Origin: CF-162 sp040882565
Lineage (GTDB): Bacteria > Chloroflexota > Dehalococcoidia > SM23-28-2 > RBG-16-64-32
DNA length: 64,000 nt
NCBI GenBank assembly: GCA_040882565.1
Contig: JBBEAZ010000011.1
Span: forward strand, 62,001 to 126,000
Reading direction: 5' to 3'
This document shows, in pieces, positions 25,472 to 32,811 of the stretch. The notes beneath the pieces are model-generated. The model was not told the DNA's origin and searched no databases. It was given only the letters and a program-made list of their open reading frames with translations. The position numbers were made by a program, and so were the translations under genes. Each line of letters opens with the position of its first letter. Position 1 is the first letter of the stretch.

Positions 25472-26395
25472 ATGGACTTCGCGGAATACCTGGAGGAGTT
25501 GTCTGACGCCGCCCGCAAACTGAAAGTGGCAGACCTTCAGCGTCTGTCCAATCTCTCCCCAGAGCAGATCGCTCAACTCCAGACAGCATGGCCGAATACT
25601 GACGTCCGGCGACGACGTCGTATCGTTGGCGAACTGGTCGATCTTTCCGAAGACAACGTCGACCTGAACTTCCTTGCGGCTTTCACTGTTGCCCTGGCGG
25701 ACTCTGACGCTGAAGTGCGGCTGGGCGCGATCCGCGGCCTCTGGGAGGACGAGTCGACGGCGCTGATTGATCCGCTGATCGCGCTTGCGGACGAAGACCC
25801 GGACGCCGGGGTGCGCGCTGAGGCGGCGCTGGCCCTCGGTCGCTTCGTCCTCCTGCACGCACTAGGGCGTCTGCGGGAGCGCCATTTCGAGCGTGTGACG
25901 GCCGGCCTGCGTCGAGTGATCGATAAGCGACCCGAAGTCGAGGAAGTTCGCGCGCGTGCCATTGAGGCCGTCGGGGCGCATGACGCATCGTGGGTGCGGC
26001 AGGCGATCAGCGAGGCGTATGAGAGCGGTGTTCGCCGGCTGAAGGTGAGCGCCGTGCACGCGATGGGGCGGAGCGCGGGATCGCGCTGGTTGCCGCTGCT
26101 CACCCGTGAGCTGAACAGTGATGACGCCGAAGTGCGATATGAGGCGGCGGTGGCCTGCGGCGGCGTTGCCGATGAGGCGGCCGTTCCGCATCTGGTGGCG
26201 CTGGTCGACGATCCGGACGCTGATGTCCGCGCGGCCGCCGTTGCCGCACTTGGTGACATCGGCGGCATGACGTCGCGGAATGCTCTACACGATCTCCTGG
26301 ACAACCCGTCGAAGGCCACTCGCGAGGCGGCTGCGGCGGCGCTCGCGGAGGTGGATTTCGAAGAGGACCCGCTCGGCTTCAGGGTGCGGGACTAG
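25472..26395 (+). CDS. HEAT-repeat protein
   Basis: A 307-residue helical-repeat protein. From about residue 65 onward it consists of HEAT/PBS-lyase-type repeats (DSDAEVRLGAIRGLWEDES, DPDAGVRAEAALALGRF, SDDAEVRYEAAVACGGV, DPDADVRAAAVAALGDIGG), a protein-binding scaffold. No catalytic domain or signal peptide is seen, so it is probably cytoplasmic. It lies 15 nt after tldE and 3 nt before the nudix gene, in the same transcription unit. The partner is unknown. Confidence 0.85.
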   Translation: MDFAEYLEELSDAARKLKVADLQRLSNLSPEQIAQLQTAWPNTDVRRRRRIVGELVDLSEDNVDLNFLAAFTVALADSDAEVRLGAIRGLWEDESTALIDPLIALADEDPDAGVRAEAALALGRFVLLHALGRLRERHFERVTAGLRRVIDKRPEVEEVRARAIEAVGAHDASWVRQAISEAYESGVRRLKVSAVHAMGRSAGSRWLPLLTRELNSDDAEVRYEAAVACGGVADEAAVPHLVALVDDPDADVRAAAVAALGDIGGMTSRNALHDLLDNPSKATREAAAAALAEVDFEEDPLGFRVRD

Positions 26396-26398
26396 ACG

Positions 26399-26848
26399 TT
26401 GGCTACGAGCCGGCGGAGCGGTAAGGTCGAGACGGCAGTCTCGGCGGGGGGCGTGGTGTTCCGCAAGGAAGGCAACGACATTGAGGTCGTCATCTGCGGG
26501 CGGACGAAGGACCGGGTCTGGGGGCTGCCGAAGGGAACTCCGAACGCGGGCGAGTCGCTGGAAGAGACGGCTGTGCGCGAGGTAACAGAAGAGACCGGGC
26601 TCGAGGTGCGGATCGTCGACAAGATCGGCGTGGTGGAGTACTGGTTCGCGCGCGAAGGCATCCGCTACCACAAGTGGGTGCACCACTACCTGCTGGAATG
26701 GACGGGCGGTGGCGACACCACGCAGCACGATCTTGAGTATGATAGGGTCGAATGGCAGCCGATCGACGAGGCGCGGCGGATGCTAAGCTTCAAGAACGAA
26801 TTGGACATGGTGCAGAAGGCACGGAAGATGATCGAGGTGCTGAAGTGA
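26399..26848 (+). CDS. Nudix hydrolase
   Basis: Hydrolyses nucleoside diphosphates linked to another moiety. The 149-residue protein has a complete Nudix box (GTPNAGESLEETAVREVTEE followed by TGL), preceded by RVWGLPKG. AGGVVFRKEGNDIEVVICGR and the KWVHHYLLEW segment resemble the Ap4A-hydrolase/MutT group; the exact substrate is uncertain. The start is probably TTG at 26399, 3 nt after the HEAT gene. The end overlaps the acetyltransferase start by 4 nt (GTGA). Confidence 0.9.
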   Translation: MATSRRSGKVETAVSAGGVVFRKEGNDIEVVICGRTKDRVWGLPKGTPNAGESLEETAVREVTEETGLEVRIVDKIGVVEYWFAREGIRYHKWVHHYLLEWTGGGDTTQHDLEYDRVEWQPIDEARRMLSFKNELDMVQKARKMIEVLK

Positions 26849-27402
26849 CGCCGCACGACGACATCGTCGCTCGCGGACGGCGGACTGTGATTCGCCGCAA
26901 GCGCCTGACGGACGCGGCGGATGAGTACCGCTGGCGCTCGGACCCGGAGCTTGCCCAGTACGATGCAACGCGGCCTGTCCAGGTGCCGTACGACAACTAC
27001 CTGCGCAACTGGAGCTTCGACTACCGCTTCACGGACATGGGTGGGCGCTCGTTCGCAATCGAGGACGAGAACGGACGCCACATCGGCAATGTGATGTACT
27101 ACAACATCGATCAGTCGCGCGCGGAAGCCGAGATTGGCATCAGCATCGGCGAGCGGCAGTACTGGTCAGGCGGATACGGCACTGATGCGATCGCAGCGCT
27201 GACGAAGGTGCTGCTGGCTCGGGGCGACCTGGCGCGGCTCTACCTCCACACGCTCGACTGGAACATCCGCGCGCAACGGGCGTTCCAGAAGGCCGGATTC
27301 CGGCAGTGCGGGACGTCGTGGCGCGACGCGCGGACGTTCGTGGTGATGGAAATAGTGCGCGAACAGGCGGTGCGGCAGACCGAGCGCGCGGCTACGGCTT
27401 AG
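26845..27402 (+). CDS. GNAT acetyltransferase (RimJ/RimL-like)
   Basis: 185-residue GNAT enzyme of the ribosomal-protein N-acetyltransferase type. TVIRRKRLTDAADEYRWRSD is the opening strand, EIGISIGERQYWSGGYGTDA holds the acetyl-CoA-binding loop (Q/RxxGxG/A as YWSGGYG), and LYLHTLDWNIRAQRAFQKAG is the C-terminal signature. The GTG at 26845 overlaps the nudix stop and gives the natural N-terminus (MTPHDDIVARG); a longer in-frame start inside the nudix gene is less likely. The substrate is unknown. Confidence 0.85.
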   Translation: MTPHDDIVARGRRTVIRRKRLTDAADEYRWRSDPELAQYDATRPVQVPYDNYLRNWSFDYRFTDMGGRSFAIEDENGRHIGNVMYYNIDQSRAEAEIGISIGERQYWSGGYGTDAIAALTKVLLARGDLARLYLHTLDWNIRAQRAFQKAGFRQCGTSWRDARTFVVMEIVREQAVRQTERAATA

Positions 27403-27414
27403 ACAGCGCTGGTC

Positions 27415-27702
27415 TCAGAGATCTACCGTCTCGACTGCGTCCAGTATTCTGCCAGCCGGGCTGCCGATGAGACCTGCAGCTTGCACGCGGTCCCAAAGCT
27501 TGTGGAGCTCTGCGAGAAGGGCCTCGGCTTCAGCGTGACTTTCGAATTCCAGGTCAACCATCACATAGTTGGGATCGTCAGCCGCGCGCATGACGCGATA
27601 GCTCCGCACGCCTGACCCCTTGCGGTCCAGGGGATCGCTATCGAATGACGCCTTCCAGGCGTCGTAGTCAGGGGCCGAGTGTTCGATTCGCAATGTGGGC
27701 AT
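27415..27702 (-). CDS. Small dimeric alpha/beta-barrel-like protein
   Basis: A 95-residue protein, MPTLRIEHSAPDYDAWKASF at the start, then SYRVMRAADDPNYVMVDLEF and AEALLAELHKLWDRV. This pattern fits a ferredoxin-like ABM/cyclase fold that forms dimers. No catalytic function can be assigned. A second protein of similar size and likely fold lies at 30721-30996, on the other side of the SDR/MaoC genes, so both may belong to that metabolic block. Confidence 0.7.
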   Translation of the reverse strand: MPTLRIEHSAPDYDAWKASFDSDPLDRKGSGVRSYRVMRAADDPNYVMVDLEFESHAEAEALLAELHKLWDRVQAAGLIGSPAGRILDAVETVDL

Positions 27703-27739
27703 CTCGCCTCCTCCTCTACAACTTGCTCCGCTAGTGATG

Positions 27740-28699
27740 CTATGCAGTTGGCGCGGCCGGCCGGCCCGGGATGTCGAGGTCGGCTGGGGGTGGCGCGGGG
27801 TTCATGATGCCGGCCATTAGCTGGTTTGGGACCAGGGCGGCCAGTTCCTGGAGGGTCCACTTGCCGTCTTTCTCGATTGACTGGATGTGGTGCTCTTCGT
27901 GGGCGAGGGAGACGCTGCCGCCGGCGACGTGGAAGATCTTGCCGTTGACGTTCCAAGCGTCATCGGTGCAGAGCCAGGCCGTCATCGGTGCGACGTGCTC
28001 CGGGGTCATGGGAACGACGGGCTCCGGTGGGCGGGCCGGCTCGGCGATGCCGGCGCGGGCGCGGATCTCGCGGGATCCCTGAGGGATCTGGGCGATCATG
28101 CGGGTCTGGGCGCCGGGGGCGATGGCGTTGCAGGTGACGCCGTAGCGGCCGAGGTCGCGGGCGACGACGCGGGTCAGGCCGGCGATGCCAGCCTTGGCTG
28201 CGCCGTAGTTCGACTGGCCGGAGATGCCACGCAGGCCTGAGATGGATGAGAAGTTGACGATGCGGCCGTAGCGCTGCTGGCGCATCAGGACCGAGGCCGG
28301 CTTGATCGTATTGAAGTGGCCCTTGAGATGGACGTTGATGACGTCGTCCCACTCTTGCTCGGCCATGTTGAAGATCATGCGGTCGCGGAGGATGCCGGCG
28401 ACGTTGACCAGGAAGTCGATGCGACCGAAGGCGTCAACGCACTGGCGGACCATGGCTTCGCCGCCATCGGCTGTGGCGACGCTGTCGACGTTGGCAACGG
28501 CATTGCCGCTGGCAGACTTGATCTCGGCGACGACCTGTTCGGCGGGGCCGTTGTCGTGGCCTGTGCCGTCGACGTTGACGCCGGGGTCGTTGACGACGAC
28601 GTTGGCGCCTTCTTGCGCGAGGAGGAGGGCGACGGCGCGGCCGATGCCGCGGCCGGCGCCTGTCACTACTGCGTTGCGTCCGTCTAGTTTGGCCATCAT
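27740..28699 (-). CDS. SDR-family 3-hydroxyacyl-CoA dehydrogenase-like protein (MFE-2 type), copy 2
   Basis: Short-chain dehydrogenase of 319 residues. TGAGRGIGRAVALLLAQEG is the NAD-binding motif, NVAGILRDRMIFNM the NAG region, and FSSISGLRGISGQSNYGAAK holds the Ser-Tyr-Lys catalytic set. The inserted NDPGVNVDGTGHDNGPAEQV and the GILRDR segment are typical of the dehydrogenase domain of peroxisomal-type multifunctional enzyme 2, which acts on 3-hydroxyacyl-CoA. A C-terminal extension of about 70 residues (WTLQELAALVPNQL ... NPAPPPADLDIPGRP) is shared with the neighbouring paralogue. The start is at 28699, a few nt after the upstream stop. Coenzyme A esters of fatty acids or sterol side chains are likely substrates. 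Confidence 0.88.
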   Translation of the reverse strand: MMAKLDGRNAVVTGAGRGIGRAVALLLAQEGANVVVNDPGVNVDGTGHDNGPAEQVVAEIKSASGNAVANVDSVATADGGEAMVRQCVDAFGRIDFLVNVAGILRDRMIFNMAEQEWDDVINVHLKGHFNTIKPASVLMRQQRYGRIVNFSSISGLRGISGQSNYGAAKAGIAGLTRVVARDLGRYGVTCNAIAPGAQTRMIAQIPQGSREIRARAGIAEPARPPEPVVPMTPEHVAPMTAWLCTDDAWNVNGKIFHVAGGSVSLAHEEHHIQSIEKDGKWTLQELAALVPNQLMAGIMNPAPPPADLDIPGRPAAPTA

Positions 28700-28703
28700 C
28701 GTG

Positions 28704-29660
28704 TCACAGAAGTGGCTCGACTGCGCGACCGGGGCTTTCGATGTCTGGCGGCGGCGGCGCCGGGTTCTTGGTGCCCTGCAGGAGTTGAGGGACCTGCGCG
28801 GAGAGTTCGTCGAGGGTCCACATGCCGGGCTTGAAGATCGTGCGCGAGGGTGTGGGGTGCTGGAGGACGGCGACGGTGCCGCCGTAGACGTGGAAGATCT
28901 GGCCGTTGATGTTCCAGGCGCCGTCGGTGGCAAGGTGGCAGGTCATCGGCGCGATCCAGTCGGGGTCCATCTTGCCGAGACTTCCGGGCGGTGGTGCGTC
29001 CGCGGGCGCCTGGGCGGCGCGCTGTGGCTGACCCGGGCGGTTCTGCGGGATCGTCGCGGTCAGCCGGGTCGCTGCGCGGGGGGCGATGGCGTTGCAGGTG
29101 ACTCCGTAGCGGCCGAGCTCGCGGGCGACGACGCGGGTGAATCCGGCGATGCCGGACTTGGCCGCGCCGTAGTTAGCCTGCCCGGCGTTGCCCCAGAGGC
29201 CGGATTCCGAGGTGTAGTTGATGATGCGACCGTAGCGTTGGTGGCGCATGAGGACGGTCGCCGGCTTGGTCGTGTTGAAGTGGCCTTTGAGGTGTACGGC
29301 GATGACTGCGTCCCATTCCTCTTCGCTCATGTTAAAGATCATGCGGTCGCGGAGGATGCCGGCGTTGTTGACGAGGATGTCGATGCGGCCGAAGGCGTCG
29401 ATCGCGGTCTTGATGATGCATTCGCCGCCGTCGGCAGTGGCGACGGTGTCGTGGTTGGGGATCGCTGTGCCGCCGGCGGTCTTGATCTCGGCGACGACCT
29501 GATCGGCCGGGCCGTCGTCGGTGCCGACGCCATCAGGGCCGACGCCGGGGTCGTTGACAACGACCTTCGCGCCTTCCTCGGCCATCATCAGCGCGATGCC
29601 GCGACCGATGCCACGGCCGGCGCCGGTGATGACTGCTACCTTGCCTTCGAGTGTGCCCAT
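28704..29660 (-). CDS. SDR-family 3-hydroxyacyl-CoA dehydrogenase-like protein (MFE-2 type), copy 1
   Basis: Paralogue of the next gene, 318 residues, with TGAGRGIGRGIALMMAEEG, NDPGVGPDGVGTDDGPADQV, NNAGILRDRMIFNMSEEEW and the catalytic stretch YTSESGLWGNAGQANYGAAK. The same unusual C-terminal tail (MWTLDELSAQVPQLL ... NPAPPPPDIESPGRA) is present. Tandem copies with parallel tails suggest a heteromer or two chain-length specificities. Genes immediately upstream on the same strand encode MaoC-type hydratases, so hydration then dehydrogenation of enoyl-CoA is the probable pathway. Confidence 0.88.
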   Translation of the reverse strand: MGTLEGKVAVITGAGRGIGRGIALMMAEEGAKVVVNDPGVGPDGVGTDDGPADQVVAEIKTAGGTAIPNHDTVATADGGECIIKTAIDAFGRIDILVNNAGILRDRMIFNMSEEEWDAVIAVHLKGHFNTTKPATVLMRHQRYGRIINYTSESGLWGNAGQANYGAAKSGIAGFTRVVARELGRYGVTCNAIAPRAATRLTATIPQNRPGQPQRAAQAPADAPPPGSLGKMDPDWIAPMTCHLATDGAWNINGQIFHVYGGTVAVLQHPTPSRTIFKPGMWTLDELSAQVPQLLQGTKNPAPPPPDIESPGRAVEPLL

Positions 29661-29679
29661 GTTGCCCAGCCCTTCCGGT

Positions 29680-30105
29680 CTACCTGGACGGCAGCGCTAC
29701 TTCGGCGGTGCCGGGAGTCGTCTTGTTGCCTTCGGGGTCTTCAGTCCAGACTTCGAGATCGACGATGTGGCTGCCGTTCTCCTGGCGCTTGCCGGTGACG
29801 ACCCCACGGCAGATGACGTCCTTAGCAATCATGTCCATGCCGCGGTATGAGCAGGCGACGCGGCGGACGTTGCCCTCGTCGCCTGACCATTCGTCCAGCA
29901 AGCGGCCGAGCAGGGCGTGCTTGAGTGCGCCGTGGACGATGCGCTCCTTGAGGCCGGTGCCCTGCGCGAAGTCCTTGTCGTAGTGGATCTGGTAGTAGTC
30001 GCCGGAGCCGGCGGCCCAGAAGACGAGGCGCTGGGCGTCGCAGTTCTGGACGAGCTTCGGGATTTCCTGGCCCTCCGTGACGTCTTCGAAATACACCTGT
30101 GCCAT
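29680..30105 (-). CDS. MaoC-like hot-dog dehydratase (catalytic half)
   Basis: Single hot-dog domain of 141 residues. It begins VYFEDVTEGQEIPKLVQ and carries the R-hydratase-type Asp/His motif in the form YYQIHYDKDFAQGTGLKERI, followed by VHGALKHALLGRLL. It probably supplies the active site of an enoyl-CoA hydratase, paired with the half-hydratase encoded 9 nt upstream, as in heteromeric ChsH1/ChsH2- or HadAB-type enzymes. It shares an operon with the two SDR genes. Confidence 0.85.
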   Translation of the reverse strand: MAQVYFEDVTEGQEIPKLVQNCDAQRLVFWAAGSGDYYQIHYDKDFAQGTGLKERIVHGALKHALLGRLLDEWSGDEGNVRRVACSYRGMDMIAKDVICRGVVTGKRQENGSHIVDLEVWTEDPEGNKTTPGTAEVALPSR

Positions 30106-30114
30106 GATTGTCTC

Positions 30115-30594
30115 CTAGTACCGGATCGCCTGACCGCGCTGAATAGCGACGGACTGGCCCTTTTCGTTGCGGAATGCGGTCTCGGTGCTGACGATCAGCA
30201 TCGGGCCCATCTTGCCCTCGCGCTCGGCGAGGTCAGAAAGCTTGGTCGAGGCCACAAGCTTGTCGCCGGAGCAGACCTCAGCTAGGTATTCGATGTCGGT
30301 GCCGCCGTTGAGGACGCGCTTGTAGGGGATGTCGAGTCGGAACGATTCGGGCACGCGGGCCGATTGGCCGGGCACGACGACTGGGAGGCCGAGGAAGCCG
30401 TACGGAGCGACGATGCCGCGGTGGCCCTTGGCTTTCGCGGCGGCCTCGTCGAAGTAGATCGGGTCGGTGTAGCCCACGGCGCGGGCGAACTGTCGGCACC
30501 CGGTGTTGTCGACCTCGTGCGGGACGGGATCGGACTCGACGCCGATGCGGGCTCGCATCTCGTCCGTGATGACGGACGCCTTCTGTTGGGTCAT
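30115..30594 (-). CDS. MaoC N-terminal-type (FAS1-like) dehydratase half
   Basis: A 159-residue hot-dog protein with ARIGVESDPVPHEVDNTGCRQ and ARAVGYTDPIYFDEAAAKAKG, the pattern of the N-terminal dehydratase domain PF13452. This half usually lacks the catalytic Asp/His and forms a substrate-binding heteromer with a MaoC partner, here the gene just downstream. The start at ATG 30594 is supported by GGAGGTG about 7 nt upstream. First gene of the MaoC-MaoC-SDR-SDR run. Confidence 0.82.
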   Translation of the reverse strand: MTQQKASVITDEMRARIGVESDPVPHEVDNTGCRQFARAVGYTDPIYFDEAAAKAKGHRGIVAPYGFLGLPVVVPGQSARVPESFRLDIPYKRVLNGGTDIEYLAEVCSGDKLVASTKLSDLAEREGKMGPMLIVSTETAFRNEKGQSVAIQRGQAIRY

Positions 30595-30720
30595 GGGCAC
30601 ACCTCCGGGGATAGCGCACGCAACCTTGACGTGCGCGGCAGACTATAGCGCTTCGGGCGCAAACAGGCAAGCACGAGAATCCTGGAACAGCTGGAGGCTA
30701 GCGGTATGTGGTAGGCGAGG

Positions 30721-30996
30721 TCAGCTGCCGATGATGACGTTATGGATCGGCATGACGTCCGGCGTTCCTGGGTCAAAGCCGATTTCGTTCAGGACGGGCA
30801 TGAGCTGCGCGCCGAAAGCGTCGTAATCCGCCTGCGACGCGAAGACGTCAAAGACCATCAGGTGGTCGGGTGCTCCAAAGCAGGCGTGGTAGAGGCGGCC
30901 CTTCGGAGAGCCGGCTCCGGCGGCTTCGAGGCGGCGGGTGATGTCGTCGTACAGCGATGCGGTTAGAGACTCCGGGTGGAAGTAGACACCGATCAC
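30721..30996 (-). CDS. Small alpha/beta-barrel-like protein
   Basis: A 91-residue protein: MIGVYFHPESLTASLYDDI, then LYHACFGAPDHLMVFDVFAS and ADYDAFGAQLMPVLNEIG. The strand-helix-strand pattern fits a dimeric ABM-like fold, as in the protein at 27415-27702. No catalytic residues can be assigned. It stands 120 nt from the MaoC gene on the same strand and may share its regulation. Confidence 0.65.
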   Translation of the reverse strand: MIGVYFHPESLTASLYDDITRRLEAAGAGSPKGRLYHACFGAPDHLMVFDVFASQADYDAFGAQLMPVLNEIGFDPGTPDVMPIHNVIIGS

Positions 30997-31033
30997 GGGG
31001 GACTCCTTTCAGTTTGGGGATTGCTTGTGACTG

Positions 31034-31435
31034 CTAGTCGCGGCCGAGGAGGGTGCCGCTGGTTGGTTCTTCGAGGGTCATGCGTTCGGTGCCGGCTGCG
31101 AAGGCGAGGCCGAGCGCGTAGAGGAGGAGGAAGGTGGAGCGAGTGAGGAACGCCGCGCCGACCAGGCCGAGCAGACCCGCGGCTGTTGCGGGCGTTCGGG
31201 CGACGGGTGCGAGCGGGCCCTCGTAAGCGAGTGTCGCACCGGGCTGGCGGAGGGCCATGAAGCCGAGCGCGGCGCCCGCGCCCGCCATCACGAAACCGAG
31301 GACGCGGCCCGCTTTCGGCAGCTTCGGCACGTCCGACCGTCGCTCGAATGAGATGACGGCCGAGGGGAGCGTGATCAGCCAGAGACGCGACGACAGGTTT
31401 TTCGGCAGGGCGAGGTGTTCCTGTATCCAGTCCAT
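31034..31435 (-). CDS. Small integral membrane protein of unknown function
   Basis: A 133-residue protein starting MDWIQEHLALPKNLSS. At least three hydrophobic segments are visible: VLGFVMAGAGAALGFMAL, ATAAGLLGLVGAAFL and FLLLYALGLAFAAG. I do not recognise the family. The start codon at 31433-31435 lies just inside the repeat at the scaffold join, so the sequence upstream of it is uncertain in order, but the coding part itself is intact. Confidence 0.65.
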   Translation of the reverse strand: MDWIQEHLALPKNLSSRLWLITLPSAVISFERRSDVPKLPKAGRVLGFVMAGAGAALGFMALRQPGATLAYEGPLAPVARTPATAAGLLGLVGAAFLTRSTFLLLYALGLAFAAGTERMTLEEPTSGTLLGRD

Positions 31436-31475
31436 GCGTGGGTGATTGTCTGTGGTGCGCGGCGAGCGGGTCAAG
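31421..31475. repeat. Left copy of a 55-nt duplicated contig end
   Basis: Identical base for base to 31576-31630 on the far side of the N run. A duplication of exactly 55 nt abutting both sides of a placeholder gap is what unmerged contigs from a 55-mer assembly graph look like, so it is almost certainly not a biological repeat. Confidence 0.95.
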
Positions 31476-31575
31476 NNNNNNNNNNNNNNNNNNNNNNNNN
31501 NNNNNNNNNNNNNNNNNNNNNNNNNNNNNNNNNNNNNNNNNNNNNNNNNNNNNNNNNNNNNNNNNNNNNNNNNNN
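31476..31575. other. Assembly gap, 100 N (flanks overlap by 55 nt)
   Basis: Exactly 100 N. The flanking 55 nt are identical, so the two contigs probably overlap and nothing is missing. Any frame read through this run is an artefact. Confidence 0.95.
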
Positions 31576-31630
31576 CTGTATCCAGTCCATGCGTGGGTGA
31601 TTGTCTGTGGTGCGCGGCGAGCGGGTCAAG
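31576..31630. repeat. Right copy of the 55-nt duplicated contig end
   Basis: Second copy of 31421-31475, directly after the N run. See the left copy for interpretation. Confidence 0.95.
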
Positions 31631-31668
31631 CCTCTGAGAATCGGTGCGTATACTTATCACGAGGCGAA

Positions 31669-31965
31669 ATGCGCGACATGCTGTTCTCGTTTCCTTTGGT
31701 GGTGCTAGTCGGGCTGGCTCTCGGCGCGGAGCTCGCCGGAGAGTCGAGTGACGAATGCGACGATGGGAGCTGCGAGCAAGACTGCGGTCTGTCGCAAGAG
31801 GTGATTGAGTCATTCGAGGGGCGCCCATCGAAGTATGAGTCGGTGTCGCGGAGGGACTATGAGCGTGCGTTGGCCTTCCTGACAGAGTCGTGCGCAACCC
31901 CGACGCCCACCTTCTATCTCACCGCAAAGGCCTCGCGCGGAAGCGCCCTGTCTTCAGCTCTGTGA
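31669..31965 (+). CDS. Small, possibly secreted Cys-containing protein
   Basis: A 98-residue frame with GAGG-like ribosome site GAGGCGAA directly before the ATG at 31669. The N-terminus is a plausible signal peptide (MLFSFPLVVLVGLALGAELA), followed by an acidic segment with several Cys (DECDDGSCEQDCG) and a charged helical part. No family is recognised. The last 47 nt overlap the 3' end of the convergent PHP gene, and it begins just after the scaffold join. It may be a real orphan or spurious. Confidence 0.4.
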   Translation: MRDMLFSFPLVVLVGLALGAELAGESSDECDDGSCEQDCGLSQEVIESFEGRPSKYESVSRRDYERALAFLTESCATPTPTFYLTAKASRGSALSSAL

Positions 31966-32557
31966 TCAGGTCGGCGAGACCGGTGATCGGCGCTTCGAAG
32001 TCTGAGGCGCAGGTTCCGATATCCGCCGCTGTGTGCGCGTCGCTTCCCGCCGCTTGGGGGAGGCGGTGATGTTCGGAGATAGCTGCCGAGAAGGCGTTCT
32101 GACGCTCGGTGCCGCGACCGTTGAGGGTCTCGATCGCGTGGACGTGGCGGTAGGCCTCGTTCTCGCAGGCCCTGTCGAGAGCCTCGGTCCAGTCGCCCTC
32201 ATCGCGCAGCTCGAAGGGGAGCTGGCGGCGGTAGGGGTGGGCGGCGATCATCGCGCCGCCTGCGGCTTCCACCATGGAGACGAGATCGGCCAATCGGTGC
32301 ATACCATAGACGAAGCGCTCGAGGCCGAAGACGACGATGTGGCCGAGCTCCGTGTTCACCTCGATGCCGGGGATGACGAGGAAGTTATGCCGGCGGGCCA
32401 GTTCGGCGGCCTGCTCGTGGTCCCAGAAGAAGTCGTGCTCGGTGAGGCAGACGCCGTCGAGGCCGGAGGCCTTCGCGGCTTCGATGAGACGGTCGGGCGT
32501 GAGGTCGCTGTCGTGGGAGAGCGGGTGGGTGTGGGTGTGGAGGTCGATCAGGGGCAT
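31919..32557 (-). CDS. PHP-domain metal-dependent phosphoesterase
   Basis: 212-residue PHP protein. The metal-binding motifs are clear: IDLHTHTHPLSHDS at the N-terminus (HxH), CLTEHDFFWDHE, VIPGIEVNTELGH, MIAAHPYRR and AAGSDAHTAADIG. Related proteins hydrolyse nucleoside 3',5'-bisphosphate or phosphoesters, or serve in RNA turnover (RnaseAM-like). The exact substrate is uncertain. Its ATG overlaps the end of the 87-residue gene upstream by 10 nt, so methyltransferase, small protein and PHP form one coupled operon. Confidence 0.88.
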   Translation of the reverse strand: MPLIDLHTHTHPLSHDSDLTPDRLIEAAKASGLDGVCLTEHDFFWDHEQAAELARRHNFLVIPGIEVNTELGHIVVFGLERFVYGMHRLADLVSMVEAAGGAMIAAHPYRRQLPFELRDEGDWTEALDRACENEAYRHVHAIETLNGRGTERQNAFSAAISEHHRLPQAAGSDAHTAADIGTCASDFEAPITGLADLITELKTGRFRARPLR

Positions 32558-32811
32558 GGGGGGGACAGCCTACTGACGTTCCGTGGGTGGCTTCGGGCCT
32601 GTCTTTCGTTGCCGCGTTTGTAGTTGCCGGTGAGCCTTGCCATGATCTGCTGCTGGCTTGTGTCCGATGCGTCGTCAACCTTCGCGAGGAACTTTTTGGC
32701 GGCGGCTCCGCGCAGCGTCGTGCCGAGCGTGTCGCCGTGGTAGATCTGCACGGCGCCGCTTGCGGTGGCACGGAACGTGAATCGCAGACCGGTGTCTCGG
32801 TCAGTGTTCAT
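32548..32811 (-). CDS. Small conserved-looking protein, unknown function
   Basis: 87 residues starting MNTDRDTGLRFTFRATASG, then VQIYHGDTLGTTLRGAAAKK and a basic C-terminus (GNYKRGNERQARSHPRNVS). The ATG shares one base with the methyltransferase stop (TGATG), and the end overlaps the PHP start, a strong sign of translational coupling. I do not recognise the family. The basic tail might bind nucleic acid. Confidence 0.65.
   Translation of the reverse strand: MNTDRDTGLRFTFRATASGAVQIYHGDTLGTTLRGAAAKKFLAKVDDASDTSQQQIMARLTGNYKRGNERQARSHPRNVSRLSPPCP

Noticed and set aside
23498..25858. A 786-codon open frame on the minus strand opposite tldD and tldE
   Set aside because: It is antisense to two well-conserved genes, has low-complexity Arg/His/Asp-rich composition and no recognisable motif; a high-GC shadow frame.
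28302..29798. A 498-codon plus-strand frame opposite the SDR genes
   Set aside because: Composition is repetitive Ala/Asp/Val/Gly/Arg typical of antisense frames of high-GC genes; the minus strand carries clear catalytic motifs.
31034..31897. A long minus-strand frame crossing the N run at 31476-31575
   Set aside because: It is open only because Ns are translated as X and both copies of the 55-nt overlap are read. The real gene starts at 31435.
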